Positions 30,388 to 41,200 of a stretch of 64,000 bases of DNA are shown here, one piece after another. The notes beneath the pieces are model-generated. The model made no database searches. It worked only from the letters and a program-made list of their open reading frames with translations, and was not told the DNA's origin. How positions within the stretch are numbered: the stretch's first letter is position 1; every line of letters starts with the position of its first letter. The position numbers were made by a program, and so were the translations under genes. Source of the DNA: Aromatoleum bremense (GTDB lineage: Bacteria > Pseudomonadota > Gammaproteobacteria > Burkholderiales > Rhodocyclaceae); contig NZ_CP059467.1 in the NCBI RefSeq assembly GCF_017894365.1, positions 930,001 through 994,000 on the forward strand. The letters run 5' to 3'.

Positions 30388-31605
30388 TTATCCGGCGAGA
30401 GCAACAACGTTGTTGCTCTCGCCGGCGGCGGCGCGGGCGGCGACCCACTCCGCGAATTCATCCATATCCAGATATCGTCTTTCCTGCCAGACCTCGTTCT
30501 GCTCGGCCAACAGGGCGCCGATCAGGCGCAGGGCGGATTCGTCGTTGGGGAAGATGCGGATCACCCGCTCGCGACGGCGAATCTCTTCGTTGAGCCGCTC
30601 CTGCATGTTGGTCGTGCGCAGCCGCCGCCGGTATTTCTCTGGCAGCGCCATGACCGCCATTGCGTCGGCGAAACCTTCCTCGATGCACGCCACGGCCTTT
30701 GCCGCCGTTTTCTCGAAGCGCTCGACGAATTCGGCGAGCCGGCGCTTGGCCTCGGCCATGTCCGCCGCCTGGAAGACGAGTTTGGCTGCCGCCGCCACGT
30801 CGGCCCGGATCTTGGCGCTGCAGCTCCCCAGAATGTTGCGCATCAGATGCACCTGGCAGCGCTGCCAGGTCACCCCCTGAAAATGCTTTGCGACCGCCTG
30901 CGTCAGCCCGCCGTGGCTGTCGGAAACGACGAACATGACGCCTTTCAACCCCCGGCCTTTGAGCCAGCGGAACGTCTCATCCCAAGTGGCGAAACTCTCC
31001 GTGTCGCCGATCTTCACGCCGAGAATTTCGCGGTAGCCGTCACTCCTGATGCCCGACACGACCAGTGCGGCGCGCGATACGACGCGGTCGCCTTCCCTGC
31101 TCTTGATGAACAGCGCATCGACCAGAACAAACGGGTAATCGCCTTCGAGCCGTCGCTCGTTGAAGGCACCGACACGTCCGTCCAGTCCGGCGCAGAGCGC
31201 GCTGACCGTCGATTTGGAAAAGCTCGTGCCGCACAGCTCCTCGGTGATCGCCGATACTTTCCGCGTCGAGACGCCTTGCACGACCATCTCCATCAGCGCC
31301 AGTACAAACGCCTGCTCGCTCCTCTGGTAACGCTTGAAGATCTCTGTCGAGAAGCTGCCATCCCGCGTCTGCGGCACCAGCAGCGTCACCGGCCCCACCC
31401 GTGTGTAGAGCGTGCGTGCTCGCGTGCCGTTGCGGTAGCCGGCGCGCTCTTCCGTGCGTTCGTGCCGCTCCGCTCCCAACGCTTCTGTCACTTGCGCCTC
31501 CAGTATCTGGTTCAGAACCGCTTCTACCAGTTTCGCCAGCCCGTCCTGACCGCTCAACAGCCCTGGCAACAAATCACGCCCTACGCTAACATCATATCCA
31601 GCCAT
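30388..31605 (-). CDS. IS256-family transposase (mutator type)
   Basis: 405 residues from ATG 31605; the TTG ten codons upstream is less likely. The N-terminus has MAGYDVSVGRDLLPGLL and YRNGTRARTLYTRVGPVTL. Catalytic DDE residues are expected in FVLVDALFIK, FVVSDSHGGLTQAV and EEIRRRERVIRIFPN, and the family motif QRCQVHLMRNIL is present. No frameshift or internal stop, so it is probably functional. It is transcribed away from the glrK operon. Confidence 0.94.
   Translation of the reverse strand: MAGYDVSVGRDLLPGLLSGQDGLAKLVEAVLNQILEAQVTEALGAERHERTEERAGYRNGTRARTLYTRVGPVTLLVPQTRDGSFSTEIFKRYQRSEQAFVLALMEMVVQGVSTRKVSAITEELCGTSFSKSTVSALCAGLDGRVGAFNERRLEGDYPFVLVDALFIKSREGDRVVSRAALVVSGIRSDGYREILGVKIGDTESFATWDETFRWLKGRGLKGVMFVVSDSHGGLTQAVAKHFQGVTWQRCQVHLMRNILGSCSAKIRADVAAAAKLVFQAADMAEAKRRLAEFVERFEKTAAKAVACIEEGFADAMAVMALPEKYRRRLRTTNMQERLNEEIRRRERVIRIFPNDESALRLIGALLAEQNEVWQERRYLDMDEFAEWVAARAAAGESNNVVALAG
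30392..30425. repeat. 34-bp perfect palindrome at the 3' end of the transposase gene
   Basis: CCGGCGAGAGCAACAAC is followed immediately by its exact reverse complement. It overlaps the last codons of the transposase (ending SNNVVALAG). It has no T tract on the minus strand, so it is not a textbook terminator for the gene, but would make a very strong hairpin in either transcript. Confidence 0.9.
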
Positions 31606-31713
31606 CGCTTCGCCTGCCTTTCTTCGGTTGATCAACGCTTCGACAACGTCATCGTACCGAACTGAAGCGGTGGCTACCTGCCACTCGATTTACAGCAGTT
31701 TACGGACTCAATC

Positions 31714-31721
31714 CGCCAGCT
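31714..31721. repeat. Target-site duplication of the IS256 element, right copy
   Basis: CGCCAGCT, identical to 30323-30330, abuts the right inverted repeat of the element. Confidence 0.85.
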
Positions 31722-31799
31722 TGCATTTCCTTACGGATCTCGGCCGAAACCGCGCACTAAACTGCGACGCCGGACTTCGAGCTCATTCGCCGGCCGTCC

Positions 31800-33209
31800 A
31801 TGTCCCGCCTGTCCTTCAGTTCCACGCTGCTTGCGAGCTTTCTGCTGATCGCCGCGATCCTCGGCACCGCAGCGCTCGGCGGACTGCTGACCCTCGAAGA
31901 CTTTGCGGCGCGCAGTCGCGAAGGCGCAGGGCACGCGCTCGGTTTTTCCAGCGCGCTCCAGCAACTGGGTGAACGCACGGTGGATATGGAACGCAGCGCC
32001 CGCCAGTTCCTGGTCCTCGACGATCCCGTGCTGCTCGAGCGGTTCGAGCAGGCGCGCGACGACTCGATGACGGCGCTGGTGTGGATTGCCGGTCTCGGAG
32101 GCGCGAAATCGCAAGGGCTCGTCAACCAGTGGATCGACGCCTCCAACCGGGCCGCGGCAGCGTTGAACGCTCGCGCGGGCGCCGACGCCGCGCTCCGGGC
32201 ACTCGGCGAGTTACCGATCCTCAACGAGCATCTCGCCGCGGAACTCCGCCTGCAGCTGGACGCGGAGTCGAAACGGCTGCTCGACGAACTCGACGGCAAT
32301 CGGGAACAACTGGCGTGGCACCTGTTGGTGGCGGTGACGGCGGCCCTCCTGCTCGCGGCGCTCACCGGATGGTGGGTGCTGCGGCCGCTGAATAGGGTCG
32401 AAGGCGCGATCGAGGCCCTCGGCGAGAGCCGCTTCGACGAACCGGTCATCATTGGCGGGCCGGCCGACCTGCGCCGGGTCGGGCGGCGACTGGACTGGCT
32501 GCGGATGCGCCTCGCCGACCTGGAAGCGAACCGTACGCGAGTGCTGCGCCACGTCTCGCACGAACTGAAAACTCCGCTTGCATCCCTGCGCGAAGGCATC
32601 GCGCTGCTCAAGGACGGCGTTGTCGGCGGGCTCACGACCGAGCAGCACGAAGTGGTGGCCATTCTTGAACACAATACCCGCGCGCTGCAGCTGCGCATCG
32701 AAGGATTGCTAGGCTACAACGCCGCGGTGTTCGACGCGCGCAGCCTGAAGCGCTGGAAAGTGGCATTGCGACCGCTCGTCGAGTCGGTGGTCGCGGAACA
32801 GCAATTGCAGATACAGAGCCGGGATCTTCACGTCGATATCGACGTAAACGGCAATATCCCGCCGTTGACCGCCGACCCCGACAAGCTGCGGATCGCGCTC
32901 GCAAACCTGGTCGCAAACGCGATCTCGTTCAGTCCGCACGGGGGCAAAGTCCGCCTGAAAATCGCCCGCGAACTGCGCGACGTGACGATCGACTGCATCG
33001 ACGAGGGACCTGGCGTGCCTGAAAACGAATCCGAACGCATCTTCGAACCTTTTTACCAAGGGAGCCGGCAACCGGCAGCGCCGCGTCATGGCAGTGGCTT
33101 GGGGCTTTCGATCGTGCGCGAATTCATCCACGCGCATGGCGGGAAAATCGAGCTGGTGCCGACCTCCGTGGGCGCCCATTTCAGGATCGCGCTTCCCAAT
33201 GAAAGCTGA
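31800..33209 (+). CDS. glrK: Sensor histidine kinase, GlrK/QseE-like
   Basis: 469 residues. Membrane segments at about 7-29 and 176-196 flank a periplasmic helical sensor region; a HAMP-like segment follows (WWVLRPLNRVEGAIEALG). The H box is RVLRHVSHELKTPLASL (His near residue 254), with an N box (LVANAISFSP), G1 (DEGPGVP) and G2 (HGSGLGLSIVREFIHAHGG). Its operon with a lipoprotein and a sigma54 response regulator is the glrK-qseG-glrR order. The gene overlaps the next by 11 bases. The IS256 element sits 86 bp upstream and may alter expression. The signal is unknown. Confidence 0.85.
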   Translation: MSRLSFSSTLLASFLLIAAILGTAALGGLLTLEDFAARSREGAGHALGFSSALQQLGERTVDMERSARQFLVLDDPVLLERFEQARDDSMTALVWIAGLGGAKSQGLVNQWIDASNRAAAALNARAGADAALRALGELPILNEHLAAELRLQLDAESKRLLDELDGNREQLAWHLLVAVTAALLLAALTGWWVLRPLNRVEGAIEALGESRFDEPVIIGGPADLRRVGRRLDWLRMRLADLEANRTRVLRHVSHELKTPLASLREGIALLKDGVVGGLTTEQHEVVAILEHNTRALQLRIEGLLGYNAAVFDARSLKRWKVALRPLVESVVAEQQLQIQSRDLHVDIDVNGNIPPLTADPDKLRIALANLVANAISFSPHGGKVRLKIARELRDVTIDCIDEGPGVPENESERIFEPFYQGSRQPAAPRHGSGLGLSIVREFIHAHGGKIELVPTSVGAHFRIALPNES

Positions 33210-33851
33210 AACTGAAACGGGTCGCTCTGCCTCGTCGCTCCCGGCAACTTCTGCGGCACGGCGACCGGTGTTCGTCGGAAGGATATTCGTAGCCTTGCTG
33301 GCCGCCGTCCTGCTCGGGGCGTGCGCGAACCTGGCTGCGCCGGGGGCGGGCGGCGACGAGCGCGCCGATCCGTCAAAGGACGGCGGCCGGCTCGCAGTCG
33401 AGAGTGCGATCGAGTACTACCATTTCGTCCGCCAGCTCGAACCGGCCGAGCTGGAACGGGAACGGGAGGTCCTTGCAGTCGGCGTGGGCGACCCGCTGAA
33501 TCAGCTGCTCCAGGCGATCGCGCTCGCCTGCCCGCCGGGAAACAATATTCCGCGCGCGCTGGCGCTACTGGCAGTGGTCGACGCATCGACACGACCCGCG
33601 GCGGTCGCGTTGCGTCCGCTGGCGCGGCTGCTCGCCGATCAATTTGCCGAGCAACAACGTCTCGAGACGGCGGCGCAATCCCTCACCCGGCAACTCGAAC
33701 GCACCGGCCAGCATCTCAAGGAAAGCCGCCGGCACGCCCGGCAGCTCGAGGAAAAGATCGAGGCGCTGACCGAGATCGAACGCACGCTGCCGGAGCGCCC
33801 GGCCGCCCATGCGGCCCCGCCGCCACCGCCGACGGAACGGAGGATCACGCG

Positions 33852-33855
<4 letters not shown>
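33199..33855 (+). CDS. qseG: QseG-like outer-membrane lipoprotein
   Basis: 218 residues from ATG 33199, overlapping the kinase gene. A lipobox LLGAC puts the lipidated Cys at residue 42 after a hydrophobic stretch (VGRIFVALLAAVLLGAC). The mature protein is helical with a C-terminal coiled coil (RLETAAQSLTRQLERTGQHL and QLEEKIEALTEIERT), as in QseG (GlrG/YfhG), which in enterobacteria binds the kinase and activates it from the outer membrane. Sequence is loosely conserved, so the name rests on lipoprotein character and gene order. ATGA overlap with glrR. Confidence 0.72.
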
Positions 33856-35252
<1,397 letters not shown>

Positions 35253-35295
35253 TAACGCCATCGATACAGCGTCTTGTCTCCGAGCACCGCGCTTT

Positions 35296-35313
35296 GGTCG
35301 CCACCGCCCGACA
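35296..35313. promoter_or_regulatory. GlrR-type operator, proximal, BON-gene promoter (one mismatch)
   Basis: GGTC-GCCACCGCCC-GACA, one base off TGTC-N10-GACA but keeping GTCG-N8-CGACA. Its centre is 65 bp from the distal site and about 95 bp upstream of the -24 element, nearly the same geometry as at the bactofilin promoter. Confidence 0.5.
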
Positions 35314-35399
35314 AAATTCGGCCGGGCAGCGGGCGAACGCGCACCTGCGACCTGCCCCGCTACGGCAACCCCTTGATCGAACCCGCCATTCGGGGCAAC

Positions 35400-35415
35400 T
35401 GGCACGAAGGCTGCT
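35400..35415 (+). promoter_or_regulatory. Candidate sigma54 promoter of the BON-domain gene
   Basis: TGGCACG-AAGG-CTGCT: the -24 part is a perfect consensus and the -12 part differs by one base from TTGCW. The start would be near 35426, leaving a 50-nt leader before the ATG at 35476. It lies directly downstream of the gene for a sigma54-dependent regulator. Confidence 0.7.
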
Positions 35416-35475
35416 GCAAGGCGGGGGGATCCGACCCTCGCCTTTTCAGCCTACCTATTGCAAAGGAGTCCGCGC

Positions 35476-35805
35476 ATGATCAGACGGCAGACCGTTGCCT
35501 CCGTGCTCACCACCACCGCAATCGCTTTCTGCATCGCCCACACTCCCGCCCAGGCCGCGGACATGGCTTCCGCAGCTGCCCCGCCCGACGAGCGCGACCG
35601 TGGCCTGCAGCGCGACGTCAAGAATGCGCTCGTCGCAGATCCGGCGCTGCAGCAGACCCATATTGCGGTCTCCGCAGAAGGGGGGCAGGTGACGCTTGCC
35701 GGCGTCGTCACCACCGCAGCGCAGCGGGAGCGCGCACAGCGCAACGCGATGGCGGTCCGCGGCGTACGCCAGGTGGAGAACGCGATCGAGGTCACCGAAC
35801 CCTGA
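35476..35805 (+). CDS. Periplasmic BON-domain protein (OsmY-like)
   Basis: 109 residues from ATG 35476, preceded by AAAGGAG. The signal peptide MIRRQTVASVLTTTAIAFC ends near AQAAD. A single BON domain covers about residues 45-109 (GLQRDVKNALVADPALQQTH, GGQVTLAGVVTTAAQRERAQ, VRQVENAIEV). BON domains bind phospholipid or peptidoglycan-associated partners in envelope stress. The upstream sigma54 promoter with two GlrR-like sites indicates direct control by the neighbouring regulator. Confidence 0.85.
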   Translation: MIRRQTVASVLTTTAIAFCIAHTPAQAADMASAAAPPDERDRGLQRDVKNALVADPALQQTHIAVSAEGGQVTLAGVVTTAAQRERAQRNAMAVRGVRQVENAIEVTEP

Positions 35806-35876
35806 ACGGCACCGCCCGGCACGCGGGCGGCGGCTACGCGTCCCGACGCTTGGGACGGACGGGGCGCCGGCAATCT

Positions 35877-37322
35877 TCAGCCGGTCCCGCCGACGGTCAA
35901 CCCGTCGATGCGCAGCGTCGGCTGGCCGACCCCGACCGGCACGCTCTGGCCATCCTTCCCGCACGTGCCGACGCCCGGATCCAGGGCCATGTCATTGCCG
36001 ATCATCGATACGCGCGTCAGCGCGTCCGGGCCGTTGCCGATCAGCGTCGCGCCCTTGACCGGTCGCGTGACCTTGCCGTTCTCGATCAGGTAGGCCTCGG
36101 CGGTCGAGAAGACGAACTTGCCCGACGTGATGTCGACCTGCCCGCCGCCGAAATTGGCTGCGTACAGGCCTTTTTTCACCGACTTGATGATTTCCTCATG
36201 CGACTTGTCGCCGTTCAGCATGTAGGTGTTCGTCATGCGCGGCAGCGGCAGGTGCGCGAACGACTCGCGGCGGCCGTTGCCAGTCGGCTTCACCCCCATC
36301 AGGCGCGCGTTCATCGTGTCCTGCATGTAGCCGGTGAGGATGCCGTCCTCGATCAGCACCGTGCATTCGGTCGGATTGCCCTCGTCGTCGATCGTCAGCG
36401 AGCCGCGGCGATCCGGCAGCGTGCCGTCGTCGACGACCGTGACGCCTTTCGCCGCCACCTGCTGCCCCATGCGCCCGGAGAACGCGGAACTGCCCTTGCG
36501 GTTGAAGTCGCCTTCCAGGCCGTGGCCGATCGCCTCGTGCAGCAGGATGCCGGGCCAGCCCGGCCCCAGCACGACGCTCATCGTACCGGCCGGCGCCGGC
36601 CCGGCGCCGAGATTCGTACGGGCCTGATGCACCGCCGCGAGGGCATATTCACGCAGCCGGTCGTCGTCGAAATAACCGTAGTCGAAGCGTCCGCCGCCGC
36701 CGCCGCTGCCTTGCTCCCGGTCGCCGTTTTCTTCCATGATCACAGTGACTGAAACCCGCACCAGCGGACGCACGTCGGCCGCCATGTGGCCGTCGCTGCG
36801 CATCACCATGACGACCTCCCACGAGCCCGCGATGTGCGCCATCACCTGCGTGACGCGCGGGTCCTCGTCGCGCGCGAAGCGTTCGAGCCGTTCGAGCAGC
36901 TTCACCTTGGCGGTGTCGTCGAGCGACGCGAGCGGATCGTCGGCGCGGTACAGGCGCGGCAGGCCGGCATGCGCCTGCACCGCGACGCTGCGCCGGCCGC
37001 CGGCGTCGGCGATCGCCCGCGTCGCTTCGGCAGCCGCCGTCAGCGCCGGCAGGGAAATGTCATCGGAGTAGGCGAAGGCGGTCTTCTCGCCGCAGATCGC
37101 GCGCACCCCGACACCCTGTTCGATGTTGAAGCTGCCGGACTTGACGATGCCTTCCTCGAGGCTCCAGCCTTCGGAACGGTGATACTGGAAATACAGGTCG
37201 GCGTAATCGAGCCGGTGGCTCAATAGCTTGCGGAACACTTTTTCGAGTTCCGGATGGCCCAGATCGTAGGGGTTCAGCAGGTAGCGGTCGGCAACCTTAA
37301 GCGGGTTTTGTGTGGGGCTCAT
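35877..37322 (-). CDS. tldD: Metalloprotease TldD
   Basis: 481 residues. The zinc-binding motif H262-E-x3-H267 ([14 protein letters not shown]) and the later [17 protein letters not shown] are the TldD signature. It acts as a heterodimer with TldE (PmbA), which is encoded in this window at 61295. Together they degrade peptides and mature peptide natural products such as microcins or PQQ precursors. Downstream of the nitrilase gene (82 bp), in the tldD-nit-yhdP block. Confidence 0.95.
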   Translation of the reverse strand: MSPTQNPLKVADRYLLNPYDLGHPELEKVFRKLLSHRLDYADLYFQYHRSEGWSLEEGIVKSGSFNIEQGVGVRAICGEKTAFAYSDDISLPALTAAAEATRAIADAGGRRSVAVQAHAGLPRLYRADDPLASLDDTAKVKLLERLERFARDEDPRVTQVMAHIAGSWEVVMVMRSDGHMAADVRPLVRVSVTVIMEENGDREQGSGGGGGRFDYGYFDDDRLREYALAAVHQARTNLGAGPAPAGTMSVVLGPGWPGILLHEAIGHGLEGDFNRKGSSAFSGRMGQQVAAKGVTVVDDGTLPDRRGSLTIDDEGNPTECTVLIEDGILTGYMQDTMNARLMGVKPTGNGRRESFAHLPLPRMTNTYMLNGDKSHEEIIKSVKKGLYAANFGGGQVDITSGKFVFSTAEAYLIENGKVTRPVKGATLIGNGPDALTRVSMIGNDMALDPGVGTCGKDGQSVPVGVGQPTLRIDGLTVGGTG

Positions 37323-37404
37323 TGTTTGTCCAGTCGTTGGGTCGCCCTGTTCGACAGGGCCGACCCGATAAAGGTCACCGGAGTCTCGTCCGGCACGCCC
37401 GGGT

Positions 37405-38247
37405 TCAGGTTGCGAGGCAGCGATGCCGCAGCGCCGGCAGGCTCTCGCGCACCGCCGCGATACGCTCGATGTCGAGGTCCGCGGCGACGATGCCGGGCCC
37501 TTCGTCCCGGCATGCGAGCACCTCGCCCCACGGGTCGACGATCAGGCTGTGTCCCCAGGTCACCCGCCCGCCTGGGTGGTGTCCGCCCTGCGCAGGCGCC
37601 ATCACGTAGCACTGGTTCTCGATCGCGCGCGCACGCAGCAGCACTTCCCAATGGTCGCGACCGGTCGTCCACGTGAAGGCCGCCGGCAACACGATCAGAT
37701 CGACCTTGCCCATCGCACGGAAGAGTTCGGGGAAACGCAGGTCGTAGCACACCGACAACCCGACGCGGCCGCACGGGCCGTCGAACGTGACCACCTCGCG
37801 CCCGGCCTCGATCGTCGCGGCCTCGTCGTACTGTTCGCTGCCCTTGCGGAAGCCGAACAGATGGATCTTGTCGTAGCGGGCGACCTGCTCGCCGCACGGG
37901 TCATACACCAGCGTGCTGTTGCGGACCTTGCCGTCCGCTTCGGCGACGAGCGGAATCGTGCCGCCGATGAGCCACACGCGATGACGCACGGCGGCCTCGC
38001 GCAGGAAGTCCTGCAGCGGGCCCTCGCCTTCGGATTCGCGGATCGCGACCTTCGCCGTTTCGTCCGGCGTGATCAGCGGGAAATACTCCGGCAGCGCGAC
38101 GAGCCGCGCGCCGCCGGCCACCGCTTCGGCAACCAGCGCCGCGGCGACGCGCAGGTTCTCCGCGACGTCCGGGCCGGACACGGTCTGGATCGCCGCGATC
38201 CGGCACGCTCCGGGCGAAGGGTCTGGGGACACGCTCACGTTCATCAT
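37405..38247 (-). CDS. Carbon-nitrogen hydrolase, Nit1/YbeM-like amidase
   Basis: 280 residues. The nitrilase catalytic triad is E54 (ALPEYFPL), K127 (YDKIHLFGF) and C167 ([15 protein letters not shown]). The short length and the RFPELFR motif fit deaminated-glutathione amidases (Nit1, YbeM) better than true nitrilases. It would repair deaminated glutathione in the cytoplasm. The start overlaps the yhdP stop by 4 bases, so it is translated with it, and tldD follows. Confidence 0.88.
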   Translation of the reverse strand: MMNVSVSPDPSPGACRIAAIQTVSGPDVAENLRVAAALVAEAVAGGARLVALPEYFPLITPDETAKVAIRESEGEGPLQDFLREAAVRHRVWLIGGTIPLVAEADGKVRNSTLVYDPCGEQVARYDKIHLFGFRKGSEQYDEAATIEAGREVVTFDGPCGRVGLSVCYDLRFPELFRAMGKVDLIVLPAAFTWTTGRDHWEVLLRARAIENQCYVMAPAQGGHHPGGRVTWGHSLIVDPWGEVLACRDEGPGIVAADLDIERIAAVRESLPALRHRCLAT

Positions 38248-41200
38248 TCCTGGTCAGGTTGCGGATTTGCCGCGGCCGAACGGCCGGCGAGCTTCTCGAC
38301 CTTCGGGTCCGCCCAGCTGCCGGTGATCGCGTAATTGAAGGCGAACAGCTTTTCGATCGGGTCGCTGAGCGCTTTCTGGGCGACGTAGGCGACGACGCCG
38401 GCGACCGGATTGATCAGTCCGGCCGCCGCGCCGATCGCGATCGATTCGGACAGCGTCGGCTGAACGGTGACCTTCAGATCCTGGGTTTCCCTTTCGACGT
38501 CCGCCGAACCGCTCATGAGGATCCGGGCCGCCGGGCCGCGGATCAGCAGATCATCGGTCCGCATGACGCCAGCGCTCACGTCGATGCTACCGGAAATGCG
38601 ATCGAACGCGAATCCTTCACTGAGGACATCGCGAAAATCCAGCGTCAGCCGTCGCGGCAGCGCCTGCAGGCTGAGGACGCCGAGCAGGCGGCCCATGCCC
38701 GGCTCGAGCTTGCGGAACTGGCCGTTGCCCGCTTCGACGAGCATCCCGCCCGATAACGACGGGTAGTGGATGCGCGTCGGCGCGCCGCTCCAGCCGAGCT
38801 TGCCGCTGAGGACCGCATGCCCGCCGCGCACCGCCTCCTCGTAGCCCATGCGCGTCGCGAAACGGCCGATGTCGTTGGCTTCGAGACGAAAATCGAGCGC
38901 GGTACTGGCGCGGGCGCCGGGACGCCACTCGCCGCGCCCCGTGAGCGTCGCGTCGGCATTGGCGATCGCGAGGGCATCGAGATGCCAGACAGCGCCGCGA
39001 TTGCGCGCCTGCAGTTCGAGGCGTCCGAGGTCGATGCCGCGCAGCACGAAGCGGTCGGCGACGACATTCAGTCCGGGCAGCCGGCGCGGCGGTTCGTAGG
39101 CTTTGAGCGGATCCGCGCCGCCACCCTCGCCCTCGTCCGCGGCACCGACGACAAGACGCTTCAGACGCGCCTCGAGCGCACCTTCGCCGCGCTCGCGCCA
39201 GTCGAACTCGCCCTCGACTTCGGTGCTCGCGATGCGTCCCTTCCAGCCGCCAGCATCGGTTCGGGCAGCGATCCGCACCCCCGACAGGCTCTGCCCGAAT
39301 GCCGTCGCGCGCTTCGCCTGCAGCTCGATGCCCGCCAGCGGCGGCATCTGCCCGGCGGTGCCGGCGCCCGGCGGCTCACCGGCGGCCTCCTCGCCATCGA
39401 AAACCGCGCGCCACGCATCGACGTCGAGCTCATCGAGGTTGGCGACCACCATCACGCCGCGTTCGGCCTGACGCAGCGGCGCAAACAGCGCCAGGCCGCC
39501 GCGTTCGATCTCCCATCCCTGCTCGCTGCGCCGCCGCACCAGGTCGAGTTCGGCACGCCCTTCGAGCGAGACGCGGATGTCCTCACGCGCGCCGCCGGGA
39601 AAGGCGAGCGCGACGCGCAGCGGCCAGCGCGCCGTCGCACTCTTGTTCATCGGCTGCGGCAGGCTCGACGCCACCCCCGACAGGTCGGACTGCACGACGA
39701 CGCGGGTCTGCTGCGCGCGCAGCTCGATGCTCGCCTGCCAGGGCAACGTCCCCGACAGGTGCGCGAGCACCGGCCAGTCCTGCGTCTGCCGCAACGCCTG
39801 GATGCTTGCCGCACCCGTCGCCCTGAAGCTCACGCCGCCGTCCTTCGCGGCACTGGCGACCAGTTGCATCGGTTCGCCGAAAAGCCGTCCGTGCGCACCC
39901 GGGATGGCGAGATCCTTTTCGGTGAAACGCACCCTGCCCGCGGCTTCGGTCACCGGCGGCAACGCGTCGACCAGCCACAGGCGATTGTCGGCAAAGCGGA
40001 ATTCGCCTTTCACGGAGCTGCCGGCGATGTCGCGCAGCGGCATCACCAGCTTCAGGTCGAGCGTTCCGCGCCCCTCGGCGCGCATGCCGTCGGTGAAACC
40101 GTCGATCCGCCCGCTGACCGGACTCGCCGACACGAAGCGGAGAAACTCCGCGGTCGGACCGCCTGCGCGCCCGTCGATCGTCATCACCTCGCCGGCAGGC
40201 GCGTCGAGCTCCGGCACGTCGGCGACGACGCGGCCCAGCGTCGCGCCGAAGATGCGCGCCCGCTCGGCAACGATTCGCATCCCCGGCCCCTCGAAACGGA
40301 CTTCGCCGTGGATGTCGGTGATCGCCGGCCAGCCTTCAGCATAGTCGAGGCTTGCTCCGGCGACGCGCGTCGTCACCAGGAACTGGCCCGATTCGCCGTT
40401 GCGAAACGGAAAGTCGTCGAGCTTGCCCCGCAGCCGCAACCGCGCCTCCGGTACCGTTCCGCTACTGAGGCCGCGGCGCAGCCAGTCGCGCGTCGCGTCG
40501 TTGACGACTTTCGGCAGGTAGCGCCACACGGCCTTGCTTTCGGCGCGCGTCAGGTGCGCCGCGAGGTCGATTTCTCCGCGCCCTTCGGCCGCAGGCCGGT
40601 ACCAGCCGGAAGCACTGCCGGCGGCATCCGGGTTGTCGAAGCTCGCGCGGTCGAGCGCGATCTCCAGTTGTCCGTCCTTCCGCGTCCAGCCGCCGTCGGC
40701 GCGCAGCATCGAGAACGCGAGGCGCGACTCCGGGAAGACCGCGGGCAGGTCGAGCGCCATGTCCTGCCCGGCGAGACGGAAACGGCCGCGCTGTTCGTCA
40801 CCTTCGATCTCGCCGGACAGCCCCGCCAAGCCTGGCAGCACGCCTTGCGGGCGCAGCCCGATATCGTGGAACCGGGTCTTCAGGCTCCATGTGTCCGGCC
40901 GCGCGACGTCGCCGCGCCACGCGACGTGCAAGTCCTCCAGCCGCCCCTGCGGATCGACCGCCGCAAGGCGCGCCCGCACCGCCTCGTCGAACGGCAGATG
41001 CGCCGCCAGACGCGCGAGCACGGCGAAATCCAGCCGGTTGGCGCTGAACTGTCCCCCGTCCGGCTTGCCGTCGACTGGCTCGCGCAGCGTGAAATCGAGA
41101 TCGACGGGTTCAACGTCCAGGCCGTCGCCGGTGACGATTTCCAGCGCCCGCGCCGAAACGCTCAGCCCGCCCGGCGAACGCCGCCCGGACAGCCAGCCGC

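Larger units (their letters stand above)
30331..31713 (-). mobile_element. IS256-family insertion sequence, complete, 1383 bp
   Basis: The element is bounded by imperfect terminal inverted repeats of about 26 bp. The left end reads AAGTCCAAAATCTGCTGTAA from 30335; the right end, read inward, GAGTCCGTAAACTGCTGTAA. Both share AGTCC and CTGCTGTAAAT. Flanking CGCCAGCT copies form the 8-bp target duplication. One intact transposase gene fills it. Exact duplication and an intact gene suggest a recent, possibly active insertion. It lies between the bactofilin promoter region and the glrK-type operon, 86 bp from the kinase start. Confidence 0.92.
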
